Assembly: GCA_002422545.1 (NCBI GenBank)
Contig: DIWF01000031.1
Coordinates: 1 to 37,071, forward strand
DNA length: 37,071 bases
Origin: Firmicutes bacterium UBA6113
GTDB taxonomy: Bacteria > Bacillota > Clostridia > Tissierellales > Sedimentibacteraceae
Reading direction: 5' to 3'
Below the pieces are notes generated by a model. That model was not told the DNA's origin. It ran no database searches and was given only the letters and a program-made list of their open reading frames with translations. Shown one piece after another: positions 1-6,874 of the stretch (within the stretch, counting starts at the first letter, position 1; the number at the start of each line of letters is the position of its first letter). A program made the translations under genes and the position numbers.

Positions 1-45
1 AAGTACACTAACTTAATGACATTGATCTTGTATCCGCCCGTGTAA
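1..45 (+). other. possible 3' tail of an upstream gene
   Basis: Frame 1 is open from the first base to a TAA at 43-45, and a terminator-like hairpin follows eight bases later. That layout fits the last 14 codons of a gene that begins before the window. The piece is too short to identify, and a chance open frame cannot be excluded. Confidence 0.25.
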
Positions 46-52
46 TTAATTC

Positions 53-90
53 AAAAATCATCTTTTAATTAAGATGGTTTTTATTTTTTG
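53..90 (+). terminator. rho-independent terminator at the window start
   Basis: A 12-bp stem (53-64 with 71-82, one G-T pair) with a 6-base loop runs into a T-rich tract to about position 90. It separates whatever lies upstream from the metal-ATPase operon. Confidence 0.6.
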
Positions 91-94
91 AAAA

Positions 95-136
95 TTGATT
101 TAGGTCAAAGTGTTTAGAAAAAATATGCTGTATATT
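95..136 (+). promoter_or_regulatory. FNR-type box and -10 of the HMA/ATPase/regulator operon
   Basis: TTGATTTAGGTCAA at 95-108 matches the FNR consensus TTGAT-N4-ATCAA at 9 of 10 fixed bases. A -10-like TATATT lies at 131-136. With a start near 143, the box centre (101.5) sits at about -41.5, the classical class II activator position, and no good -35 is visible. The third gene of the operon encodes an FNR-like protein, so autoregulation is likely. The box is seen; the geometry and regulator assignment are inference. Confidence 0.55.
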
Positions 137-164
137 CTAAATAAAACTATTGGAGGGATAATAT

Positions 165-380
165 ATGAAAAGAGTTGCCATACAAATGGAAGAGCTTGTG
201 TGCCCAAGCTGTGCGAAGAAAATAGAAGGGGCGCTTAAAAAAGCCGACGGAGTTGATGAAGTTAATATTTTGTTCAATGCCAGCAAAGCAAAAATAAACT
301 TTGATGAAAACAAGACTGATGTTGAAAAACTTTCAAAAATAATTAAAGACCTGGGATTTGAAGTCATCGGTGTAAAATAA
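165..380 (+). CDS. stand-alone heavy-metal-associated (HMA) domain protein
   Basis: A 71-residue single-domain HMA protein of the CopZ/MerP type, expected to bind a soft metal ion in the cytosol through C13 and C16 (CPSC) and pass it to a transporter. There is no signal peptide or membrane segment. A ribosome site (GGAGGG) sits about 6 bases before the ATG. The next gene is a P1B ATPase that lacks its own N-terminal HMA domain, so this protein probably serves as the detached metal-binding domain or chaperone of that pump. The metal cannot be read from the sequence; copper is typical for CxxC HMA proteins, but the partner pump is unusual. Confidence 0.85.
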   Translation: MKRVAIQMEELVCPSCAKKIEGALKKADGVDEVNILFNASKAKINFDENKTDVEKLSKIIKDLGFEVIGVK

Positions 381-402
381 TCATGAGAGCAGTTTCTCAT
401 GA
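381..402 (+). other. intercistronic hairpin between the HMA and ATPase genes
   Basis: A perfect 8-bp inverted repeat (TCATGAGA at 381-388, TCTCATGA at 395-402) starts directly after the HMA stop codon. No T-run follows, so it is unlikely to be a full terminator. It may stabilise the upstream message and raise the small protein relative to the pump. Confidence 0.45.
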
Positions 403-417
403 ATTATAGGAGATATC

Positions 418-2256
418 ATGAAAAATAAAAAAAACATATTAATAATATCTGGAGCATTGATTTCTTTTTCATTCATTTTGAAGTACATAAATGGGAATTC
501 TTTTGCTGAAGATGCACTTATGATTGCTGCAGCAGTTGCTGCAGGGTACCAGACAGCAAAAAATGCAGTGGTGTCGCTTAAATACAGGGTGCTTGGCATA
601 GAAGCACTGGTTACGGTTGCTGTTGTTGGTGCAATATTTATAGGGGAATACTGGGAGGCGGCAGCTGTAACATTTTTGTTCATGCTTGGTTCATACCTTG
701 AATCAAGAACTCTTGAAAAAACCAGATCATCTCTGAAATCTCTCCTTGAGCTTGCTCCTGTTACTGCAACTGTGTTCAGGGATCGAGAAGAAGTACGAAT
801 ATCTCCAGATGACGTTCACACAGGAGAAAGAGTAATCGTGAGACCTGGAGAAAAGATTCCCGTTGATGGAATTGTCATCAAAGGTAAGGCTTCTGTAAAC
901 CAGGCTGCCATAACCGGAGAATCAATTCCTGCTGAAAAGGAAACAGGTGACAGCGTGTTCAGCACAACTGTCATAGAAACAGGATATCTTGAGCTGGAGG
1001 CCCTGCGGGTTGGGGATGACACAACATTTGCCCGCATAATGGAAATGGTTGAAGAAGCGCAGGATTCAAAGGCTCCAACTCAAAAGTTCATTGAACGCTT
1101 TGCTCAGTATTACACTCCTGGCATCATGATTACGTCCATTTTTGTGTACCTGTTAACAAGAGATATTGAACTCACCCTTACGCTTCTTGTAATATCATGT
1201 CCTGGTGCAATGGTAATATCTGCTCCTGTTTCCATAGTGGCAGGCATAGGAAATGGAGCAGGGAAAGGAATTCTCATAAAGGGCGGTGAGTACCTGGAGA
1301 AAGCTGGAAAAGTAGATGTGGTTGCTTTTGACAAGACTGGAACTCTGACTGTTGGTAAGCCGGTTGTGACAAAAATTAAAGCATTTGAAGGTGAAGAAGA
1401 TGGTATTCTTCGCATGGCTGCCCCTGTGGAGGTCCCTTCAGAACACCACCTTGCAAAGGCAATTGTACAGGAAGCAAGGGACAAGAAAATTCCCATAGCC
1501 CAAACAGAAGATTTTGAAGTTTTATCTGGTTTTGGAGTCAAGGGAACTGTAAGCGGAAAAAATATTCTTGTGGGCACCAGGAAGCTTATGGCTGGAGAAG
1601 GTGTGATTATTACCCAAGAAATAGAAGAATATCTTCAAATCGAAGAAAACAATGGACAGACGGCAGTACTGGTTGCAGAGGGCGGCAAAATTATAGGAGT
1701 TGTGTCAATTTCTGATAAGATCAGAGAAGATGCATATGGTCTTGCAGATAAACTTAAAAAGGCAGGAGTCAAAAAAGTTGTTATGCTTACAGGAGACAAT
1801 GAAAGGACTGCTAATGCAGTTGCTGCAAAACTTGGAATGGATGAATATTTTTCAGAGCTTCTACCTGAAGACAAGGTTTCAAAATTAAAAGAGTTGAAAA
1901 AAAACTCCACTGTTGCTATGATAGGAGATGGAATAAATGATGCTCCGGCTCTGGCAGTTTCTGATCTTGGAATTGCCATGGGAGCAACTGGAACTGATGC
2001 TGCAATGGAAACGGCTGATATAGTTCTCATGTCAGACAACCTGAAGAGGCTTATATACGCCTTTGGACTGAGCAGGGCTACAATGAGAAACATGAAGCAA
2101 AACATTTATTTTGCAGTGGCTGTTGTGTTCACCCTTCTTGCAGGAGTCCTCACAAAGAACGTATTTATGGCTTCAGGCATGCTTATTCATGAAATAAGCG
2201 TTCTTCTGGTAATCATAAATGCAGTAAGGCTAATGAACTACAAAGAAAAAAATTGA
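418..2256 (+). CDS. P1B-type heavy-metal translocating ATPase, CPG variant
   Basis: A 612-residue membrane ATPase that exports (or less often imports) a transition metal at the expense of ATP. Visible are the actuator TGES (166-169), the phosphorylation site DKTGTLT (D305), the hinge GDGINDAP (D504) and paired C-terminal membrane helices. There is no N-terminal HMA domain; the preceding gene supplies one. The membrane metal-site motif, normally CPC, SPC or CPH, reads C261-P262-G263. The N-domain HP signature of P1B pumps reads H343-H344. Both departures make substrate prediction unsafe. It is followed after 12 bases by an Fnr-like regulator, pointing to redox- or NO-linked expression; iron efflux is a possible role, but that is inference. 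Confidence 0.9.
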   Translation: MKNKKNILIISGALISFSFILKYINGNSFAEDALMIAAAVAAGYQTAKNAVVSLKYRVLGIEALVTVAVVGAIFIGEYWEAAAVTFLFMLGSYLESRTLEKTRSSLKSLLELAPVTATVFRDREEVRISPDDVHTGERVIVRPGEKIPVDGIVIKGKASVNQAAITGESIPAEKETGDSVFSTTVIETGYLELEALRVGDDTTFARIMEMVEEAQDSKAPTQKFIERFAQYYTPGIMITSIFVYLLTRDIELTLTLLVISCPGAMVISAPVSIVAGIGNGAGKGILIKGGEYLEKAGKVDVVAFDKTGTLTVGKPVVTKIKAFEGEEDGILRMAAPVEVPSEHHLAKAIVQEARDKKIPIAQTEDFEVLSGFGVKGTVSGKNILVGTRKLMAGEGVIITQEIEEYLQIEENNGQTAVLVAEGGKIIGVVSISDKIREDAYGLADKLKKAGVKKVVMLTGDNERTANAVAAKLGMDEYFSELLPEDKVSKLKELKKNSTVAMIGDGINDAPALAVSDLGIAMGATGTDAAMETADIVLMSDNLKRLIYAFGLSRATMRNMKQNIYFAVAVVFTLLAGVLTKNVFMASGMLIHEISVLLVIINAVRLMNYKEKN

Positions 2257-2268
2257 GGGAGGTACCAG

Positions 2269-2976
2269 GTGGAGAAATGCACGTGCTGTTCCGGCCATGA
2301 AAAATTGTGTATTGACAATGTACCCATATTTCATGACTTGACTTTGGAAGAAAAAGAAAGCATTATGAAAGCTTCTGTTCACAAGAAGTTTAAAAAGAGT
2401 GAGATAATTTTCACTCCCGGTGATTCTTTTGAAAGACTGTTTGTAGTAAACAAGGGAATGGTAAAAATCTACAAAATTTCTGCCATCGGAAAGGAACAGA
2501 TTTTGCGCATCCTTGAACCCGGTGATTTCATGGGGGAACTTTCATTGTTTTCAAACACAACGTTGAACAACAACGCTGAAGCCTTGGAAAACTCTGAAAT
2601 ATGCATAATTAACGGTGCCGCGATCAAGGAACTTCTCTTGAAAAAACCTGAAATAGCAATTAAATTTCTTCAGTCCTACACAAAGAGGATTGAAGAAAGC
2701 GAAGAGCTTATTGAGCAGATAGGGCTTCGGGACGTTGAACAGAGAATTGCTAACTACCTGTTGCTTGAAATTGAGAAGAATGCAATTGAAGACAAAGACA
2801 ACGAATTTGAAATAACTCTTCCTGTCAGCAAGAAGGATCTTGCTGCGCTTATTGGAACTTCACAGGAAACGTTGAGCCGCAAGCTTTCGGTTTTCCAGGA
2901 CAATGACATCATAAAGCTCAAAGGTCAAAGGAAGATAATCGTTAAGGACATGGAAGGCTTGAAACAAATGAGATGA
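2269..2976 (+). CDS. Crp/Fnr-family transcriptional regulator, possibly Fe-S dependent
   Basis: A 235-residue regulator with an N-terminal cyclic-nucleotide-binding-like sensor fold (about 20-140), a dimer helix and a C-terminal winged helix. The recognition helix carries E200, S203 and R204, the E-x-x-S-R pattern by which FNR reads TTGAT half-sites. C4, C6, C7 and C14 are clustered at the N-terminus. C112 lies where alignment by eye puts the fourth cluster ligand of E. coli FNR, so a [4Fe-4S] cluster sensing oxygen or NO is plausible, although the N-terminal spacing differs from FNR. The start is GTG, preceded by GAGGGAGG. Two matching boxes (95-108 and 3802-3815) lie nearby. It could be a member of the HcpR, DnrD or Fnr subgroup; the family is certain, the signal is not. 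Confidence 0.88.
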   Translation: MEKCTCCSGHEKLCIDNVPIFHDLTLEEKESIMKASVHKKFKKSEIIFTPGDSFERLFVVNKGMVKIYKISAIGKEQILRILEPGDFMGELSLFSNTTLNNNAEALENSEICIINGAAIKELLLKKPEIAIKFLQSYTKRIEESEELIEQIGLRDVEQRIANYLLLEIEKNAIEDKDNEFEITLPVSKKDLAALIGTSQETLSRKLSVFQDNDIIKLKGQRKIIVKDMEGLKQMR

Positions 2977-2977
2977 A

Positions 2978-3004
2978 AAAATACCCTGGAACCAGGGTAT
3001 TTTA
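2978..3004. terminator. bidirectional terminator between the fnr-like gene and ric
   Basis: A 12-bp stem (2978-2989 with 2992-3003; the innermost pairs open to form the loop) has an A-run on one side and a T-run on the other. It ends both the plus-strand ATPase operon and the minus-strand repair gene. Confidence 0.8.
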
Positions 3005-3006
3005 TT

Positions 3007-3723
3007 TTACAGTTTTTCCTCAAGTTCAAAAAGTCTTGGGAACAGGATGTTGCTTTCAAGGTGAATGTGCTGGAACACGTCTGACTCCAGTTCGTTGAGC
3101 TTTTTGTATGTCAGTTCGTATGTTTCACATCCGTCTTCAGGAGCTGTGAAATCATTTGTTATGTCTCTTAATTCCTTGAGAATGTTGCCTGCTTCTGTGT
3201 GTTCATCCTGAAGTTCACGGATTATTCTTACTGCTTCCTTGAGGTCAGCTGCATTGTTGGTTTCTTCAAACTTCTTGATTGCAGGGTACTGAACAGCTTC
3301 TTCCTTTGCCAGGTGAAGCTCAAGTTCCATTTTTATGGTGTGGAACAACTTGTGCACCTTGGAAAGCTCCGGATGGTGTTCACCGTGAACTCTCAGTATT
3401 GTTGTTGCAAGTTTACTGATTCTTGGCAGTTCCGACCAAAGGTATGCGTGGTGTGTGTTGACAATGTGGTCTGTAAGCTGGCTTAAGGGTGCTTCCTGCC
3501 ATGCCTTATCGCTCAGGTCGTTTTCTGCTGAATAGTTCTCGTACAGGCTGTTTAGTTTGTTTATAAGTTCATCTTCGTTGATGTTTTGTTCCTGAAATGC
3601 TTCTGAAAGAGGTCTTTCTCCTCCGCAGCAAAAGTCAATTCTGTATTCTTTAAACAACTCTTTTGATTTTGGAAATTCAGTTGCAATGGTTCCGATTTTT
3701 TGTGTGCTGTTGAATTTATTCAT
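3007..3723 (-). CDS. ric: RIC-family iron-sulfur cluster repair protein (ScdA/YtfE type)
   Basis: A 238-residue cytosolic di-iron protein of the RIC family, which repairs Fe-S clusters damaged by NO or peroxide. The N-terminal ScdA_N (DUF542) domain contains the C32-C33-G-G motif. The rest is a hemerythrin-like four-helix domain with the expected His and Glu ligands spread through DHIVNTHH, HGEHH, HLAKEE, DEHTEAG and HIHLESN. Full length for the family. The GGAGG ribosome site precedes ATG at 3723. A perfect FNR-type box and a matched -10 lie upstream, and the regulator gene converges from the other side, so expression under nitrosative or redox stress is likely. The symbol scdA or dnrN would be equally valid. 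Confidence 0.92.
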   Translation of the reverse strand: MNKFNSTQKIGTIATEFPKSKELFKEYRIDFCCGGERPLSEAFQEQNINEDELINKLNSLYENYSAENDLSDKAWQEAPLSQLTDHIVNTHHAYLWSELPRISKLATTILRVHGEHHPELSKVHKLFHTIKMELELHLAKEEAVQYPAIKKFEETNNAADLKEAVRIIRELQDEHTEAGNILKELRDITNDFTAPEDGCETYELTYKKLNELESDVFQHIHLESNILFPRLFELEEKL

Positions 3724-3773
3724 AGTTCCTCCTTATATATTTAAATTATTTTATATGTCTTATTTATAGTGTC

Positions 3774-3815
3774 ATTTTAATCTGTTTTTATGATAATGAC
3801 TTTGATTTAAATCAA
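3774..3815 (-). promoter_or_regulatory. perfect FNR-type palindrome and -10 upstream of ric
   Basis: TTGATTTAAATCAA at 3802-3815 is a perfect FNR box. Read on the minus strand, TAAAAT at 3779-3774 is a -10 element that puts the box centre at about -41.5, the same class II geometry as at 95-108. The site also lies upstream of the plus-strand osmC-like gene, but no well-placed -10 is seen in that direction. Confidence 0.65.
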
Positions 3816-3938
3816 TTTTTGAAAAATACTTTTAAGTATCTTAAATATTTTCCTTAACAGATAATAATCAGGCTGATTGTATGTGAATAACTTTTAGTCA
3901 ATTTACAATACTAATTAAAAATGTTTATGGAGGAATAT

Positions 3939-4379
3939 ATGGCTTTACAGACAGTAAAAACAGAAGTAAAATCCGTGGGTGGAATGAAAATGCAGTGCTC
4001 TGCCAGGGAATTCAAATACACAATAGATGAGTCGGAAAACTTGGGCGGTACAAATGAAGGAATGAATCCTGCAGAATCGCTGCTTTGTGCACTGGGAGCA
4101 TGCAAATGCATAGTTGCTAAGACTTTGAGCAAAACACACAAAATAAACCTTGAAAAACTTAAGGTGGAAATGGAAGGGGAAATTGATCCGGACGGCTTTA
4201 CAGGCAAAAATATAAATGCAAAAATAGGATTTTCAAAAATAACAACAAAGTACATCATAAAAACAAGCAACACAAGAGAAGAAATAAACGATTTTATCTT
4301 CAAGGTTGAACACGACTGTCCAATGAAGGAAACAATTGAAAATGCACCGGAAATGCATCTGCAGATTAATTTCGAATAA
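3939..4379 (+). CDS. OsmC/Ohr-family protein
   Basis: A 146-residue OsmC-fold protein, a family that reduces organic hydroperoxides with a cysteine pair or has unclear redox roles (YhfA-like subgroup). The conserved helix reads ESLLCALGACKC, and the second cysteine region reads DCPMKET near the C-terminus, so the two active-site cysteines are in place; extra cysteines occur at CSAREF and in GACKC. An in-frame ATG exists at 3921, but the start at 3939 is preferred: GGAGG at 3929-3933 sits 5 bases upstream of it. It stands alone between the FNR-type box and a terminator. A stress role fits the neighbours; the substrate is unknown. Confidence 0.85.
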   Translation: MALQTVKTEVKSVGGMKMQCSAREFKYTIDESENLGGTNEGMNPAESLLCALGACKCIVAKTLSKTHKINLEKLKVEMEGEIDPDGFTGKNINAKIGFSKITTKYIIKTSNTREEINDFIFKVEHDCPMKETIENAPEMHLQINFE

Positions 4380-4394
4380 AATGAAGCACTGACA

Positions 4395-4532
4395 ACCGTC
4401 AATTATGTTGATGACAACATAACTTTTGACGTTGTCATTCTGAGAGCTTGCTCGAAGAATCTCATGTTTTCAATAAAGATGAGATCCTTCACTATCGTTC
4501 AGGATGACAGCGTCAGAGTTTGTCAATAGCCT
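4395..4532. mobile_element. MITE-like palindromic element inserted in the osmC terminator
   Basis: About 138 bp with no coding capacity. Its core is a long imperfect inverted repeat (about 4421-4466 against 4478-4520), which pairs a GTCATTCTGA end with a TCAGGATGAC end and includes the GAAGAATCTCAT / ATGAGATCCTTC arms. A second small hairpin lies at 4403-4422. The segment is flanked by an 11-bp direct repeat, AAGCACTGACA, at 4384-4394 and 4533-4543. The GTCATTCTGAG...GAAGAATCTC type of palindrome is, from memory, a common dispersed repeat in bacterial genomes. Non-autonomous mobility is inference from the flanking repeat. Confidence 0.6.
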
Positions 4533-4557
4533 AAGCACTGACATGTCAGTGCTTTTA
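4533..4557 (+). terminator. terminator downstream of the osmC-like gene
   Basis: An 11-bp perfectly self-complementary arm pair (4533-4543 with 4544-4554) runs into TTTT. The left arm is duplicated at 4384-4394, on the other side of the palindromic element, so the original terminator probably followed the gene directly. Confidence 0.65.
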
Positions 4558-4631
4558 TTATGAAATGGATTAAAAATATTGTTATGGAAGAAATTCACAC
4601 CTTTTTATTATGTTTCAGTTAATGTTTTCAT

Positions 4632-4639
4632 GGTATAAT
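4632..4639 (+). promoter_or_regulatory. -10 element of the glucosaminidase gene
   Basis: TATAAT at 4634-4639 lies 30 bases before the ATG. The -35 region is poor. No other promoter-like sequence is apparent in the gap after the terminator. Confidence 0.45.
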
Positions 4640-4669
4640 TTATTTAACTAGAAATGAAGGGGTAATGTT

Positions 4670-6763
4670 ATGAAGAAAAAATATTTGTACAAGTACATAT
4701 TTGCTTCGCTGTTTGTTACAGCGACAGTAGCTATTAATTTTGTTCCAAAGGTTTATGCAGACACACCTATACAGCTGGTTATAGACGGCGACAAGGTGAC
4801 AGCCGATCCTGAGCCGTTCATAAAAGATGATCGTACACTGGTTCCAATCCGTGTGGTTGCAGAAAATCTCAATGCCGAAGTAACTTGGGACAATGATAAC
4901 AGAATCGTACATATTTCCAAGGACGGCAATGAAATTGAGCTACGTATAGACAGCCATCTTGTTGAATATACAAACGAAGAAGGCACATCATACAGCATGC
5001 TTGATGTGGCTCCTTTAATAGAAGAAGACCGCACATTTGTACCCATCCGCTTTATAAGCAACGCACTTGGTGTAGGAATTGAATGGGACAACAATAAAAG
5101 AACCGTATATGTGGATTCAAGTGTAGAATCAGAAGTGGTTCCGTTTTTTGACGTTGAAATTTCTTCTGTGGAATCGGGACAGACTATTGAAGGAACAACA
5201 TATCTAGAAACAGAAATACCTACTCAGGTTCCAAAGGGTGCGGCAGAAATTAAATACCTGCTTCTTGACAGGGACACTGCAAGGGGGGTTGTGGTGGCTA
5301 GAGGAACTGATCTTGCAGCATCGTACAAATGGATGCCTGCAATGGAAGACAATGGCGAAAAAGTTTTAGTTGCTGCGTTTTACAATGATAAGGGTGACTT
5401 CCTGGCCGGCCATGCAATTTCTGTGACTGTAGACATAAAACCGGATATTAAACTTACGGGACTTGATGAAGGGGAACTGGTTACAGAAGACAGAGTGCCT
5501 CTTGCTGCTGAATTAAATTTTTCAGCTGCTTATGTAAAATATGAAATAATTAATCCTGACACGGACGCTTACTATATTTCTTCAGGTCTAGACCCACTGG
5601 GAGGATTTACAATGATTCCTGTTATGGAAGACAACGGAAACATGGCGCTGAGGGTCATTGCATTCGACACAGCCGGCAATGAGTATTCTAGCAAGACAAT
5701 AAATGTAAAGGTAGATGTTGCAAGAAAACTAAATCTTGGAGGAGTTGTGGAAGGACAAACAATTGACAAATCCGTAAGTCTTTTCGCTTCAAAAAATTTC
5801 AATGTTTCTACATCGGAATATGTTGCAGTTGATCTGAACACAGGAAAAGAAACAGTTCTTAACAGCAACAGCTGGTTTCCTGGCCCAGACATGACCGGCA
5901 GCAAACAGCTTTATGTAAGGGTCAAGGACTCAAACGGTAATCTTTACACAAGCGATAAGATCACTGTAAATGTCAATGGAACACCTCAGGTTCTGCTGCA
6001 AGGCGTTGGACCGGGACAAGTTGTATCTGGACCAGTAACTCTAAAGGTTAAGAGCAATGTTGCACTTGACAGTATCAAGTATATACTGACGAATAAAAAA
6101 ACAGGAGAAACAAAAATAATCGGCGAAGGAGACAACTACCTTACTGAATATGCATACACTCCTGAAACAGGCATAGAAGGAAGCTACAGCATAAAGGCAG
6201 AAGCAAAATATCAAGACAGCACTATAAATACAGAAGAAGTAAGCTTCACAGTATATACAAAACAATTGTATGCAGCTAAGCCCATAGTTGAAAAGGAAAA
6301 ATTCATGGATTTTGCTTCAGGACTGGCAACAGATGCAAAGGAAGTTACAGGAATGTCAGCTGCGCTTCAGACAGCTCAAGCAATACTAGAGACAGGCTGG
6401 GGACAAAGCGTTCCTGTTGATAAATACGACGGACAATTATCAAACAACCTATTTGGGGTTAAGGGAACAGGCTCTGCAGGCTCGGTAACATCAAACACTT
6501 GGGAAGAATATAACGGGGTATCATTTAGAATTGATGCTGAGTTCAGGGCTTACAACAATGTAAGCGAAAGCTGGGCAGACCACAACGAACTTCTTCTTAC
6601 AAAAAGCAGGTACCAGCCCTTCAGAGATGTTATGTTTGACAGCACACAGGGAGCATGGGCTCTCAGAAGATGCGGATATGCAACAGATTCACAGTATTCG
6701 ATCAAACTAATCAACATAATAAACCTTTATAATTTGAAATCACTTGATGAAACAACAATATAA
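4670..6763 (+). CDS. secreted N-acetylglucosaminidase with stalk and Ig-like repeats
   Basis: A 697-residue exported cell-wall hydrolase. A signal peptide (about 1-30, cleavage after VYA) is followed by two copper-amine-oxidase N-terminal-like stalk repeats (about 33-152; each has a DRT(L/F)VPIR motif and a WD-N-R element). Next come four related Ig-like modules (about 155-535), recognisable by G-x-x-x-G-Q/E-x-V/I openings and Y-x-x-x-(D/N) strands. The C-terminal glucosaminidase domain (about 545-690) carries the catalytic glutamate E574 in AILETGWGQS. It should cleave peptidoglycan glycan strands outside the cell, as in LytG-like enzymes. The gene is monocistronic between its own -10 and terminator. 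The stalk domains may bind the wall. Confidence 0.88.
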   Translation: MKKKYLYKYIFASLFVTATVAINFVPKVYADTPIQLVIDGDKVTADPEPFIKDDRTLVPIRVVAENLNAEVTWDNDNRIVHISKDGNEIELRIDSHLVEYTNEEGTSYSMLDVAPLIEEDRTFVPIRFISNALGVGIEWDNNKRTVYVDSSVESEVVPFFDVEISSVESGQTIEGTTYLETEIPTQVPKGAAEIKYLLLDRDTARGVVVARGTDLAASYKWMPAMEDNGEKVLVAAFYNDKGDFLAGHAISVTVDIKPDIKLTGLDEGELVTEDRVPLAAELNFSAAYVKYEIINPDTDAYYISSGLDPLGGFTMIPVMEDNGNMALRVIAFDTAGNEYSSKTINVKVDVARKLNLGGVVEGQTIDKSVSLFASKNFNVSTSEYVAVDLNTGKETVLNSNSWFPGPDMTGSKQLYVRVKDSNGNLYTSDKITVNVNGTPQVLLQGVGPGQVVSGPVTLKVKSNVALDSIKYILTNKKTGETKIIGEGDNYLTEYAYTPETGIEGSYSIKAEAKYQDSTINTEEVSFTVYTKQLYAAKPIVEKEKFMDFASGLATDAKEVTGMSAALQTAQAILETGWGQSVPVDKYDGQLSNNLFGVKGTGSAGSVTSNTWEEYNGVSFRIDAEFRAYNNVSESWADHNELLLTKSRYQPFRDVMFDSTQGAWALRRCGYATDSQYSIKLINIINLYNLKSLDETTI

Positions 6764-6770
6764 CATTATG

Positions 6771-6795
6771 AAAGCTCCTTCGGGAGTTTTTATTT
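6771..6795 (+). terminator. terminator of the glucosaminidase gene
   Basis: A short GC stem (CTCC/GGAG extended by A-T pairs) capped by a stable TTCG loop at 6779-6782 runs straight into a T-tract. Confidence 0.8.
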
Positions 6796-6807
6796 GCGAT
6801 GAAAAAG

Positions 6808-6846
6808 TTGTTTATTATTGTTAAAGCTGTATAATTAGGGTATAAT
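6808..6846 (+). promoter_or_regulatory. two overlapping sigma-A promoters for rph
   Basis: TTGTTT (6808-6813) and TATAAT (6830-6835) are spaced by 16 bases. TTGTTA (6818-6823) and TATAAT (6841-6846) are spaced by 17. Either gives a short leader before rph; the second pair has the ideal spacing. Confidence 0.65.
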
Positions 6847-6874
6847 AATTCCAGAATTGAAAAAAGGAGTAATT

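Noticed and set aside
1635..2105. Long minus-strand open frame inside the ATPase gene (and similar ones at 1110-1577 and 10157-10651)
   Set aside because: They lie fully opposite well-supported genes and have no ribosome site, domain or likely protein composition; they are shadow frames.
3802..3850. FNR-type box as an activator of osmC
   Set aside because: In the plus direction no -10 lies at the class II distance; repression or no effect is equally possible, so it was assigned only to ric.
4421..4520. Long palindrome considered as a CRISPR unit or a small RNA gene
   Set aside because: There is one unit only, with no spacers, and the flanking 11-bp repeat fits an inserted element better.
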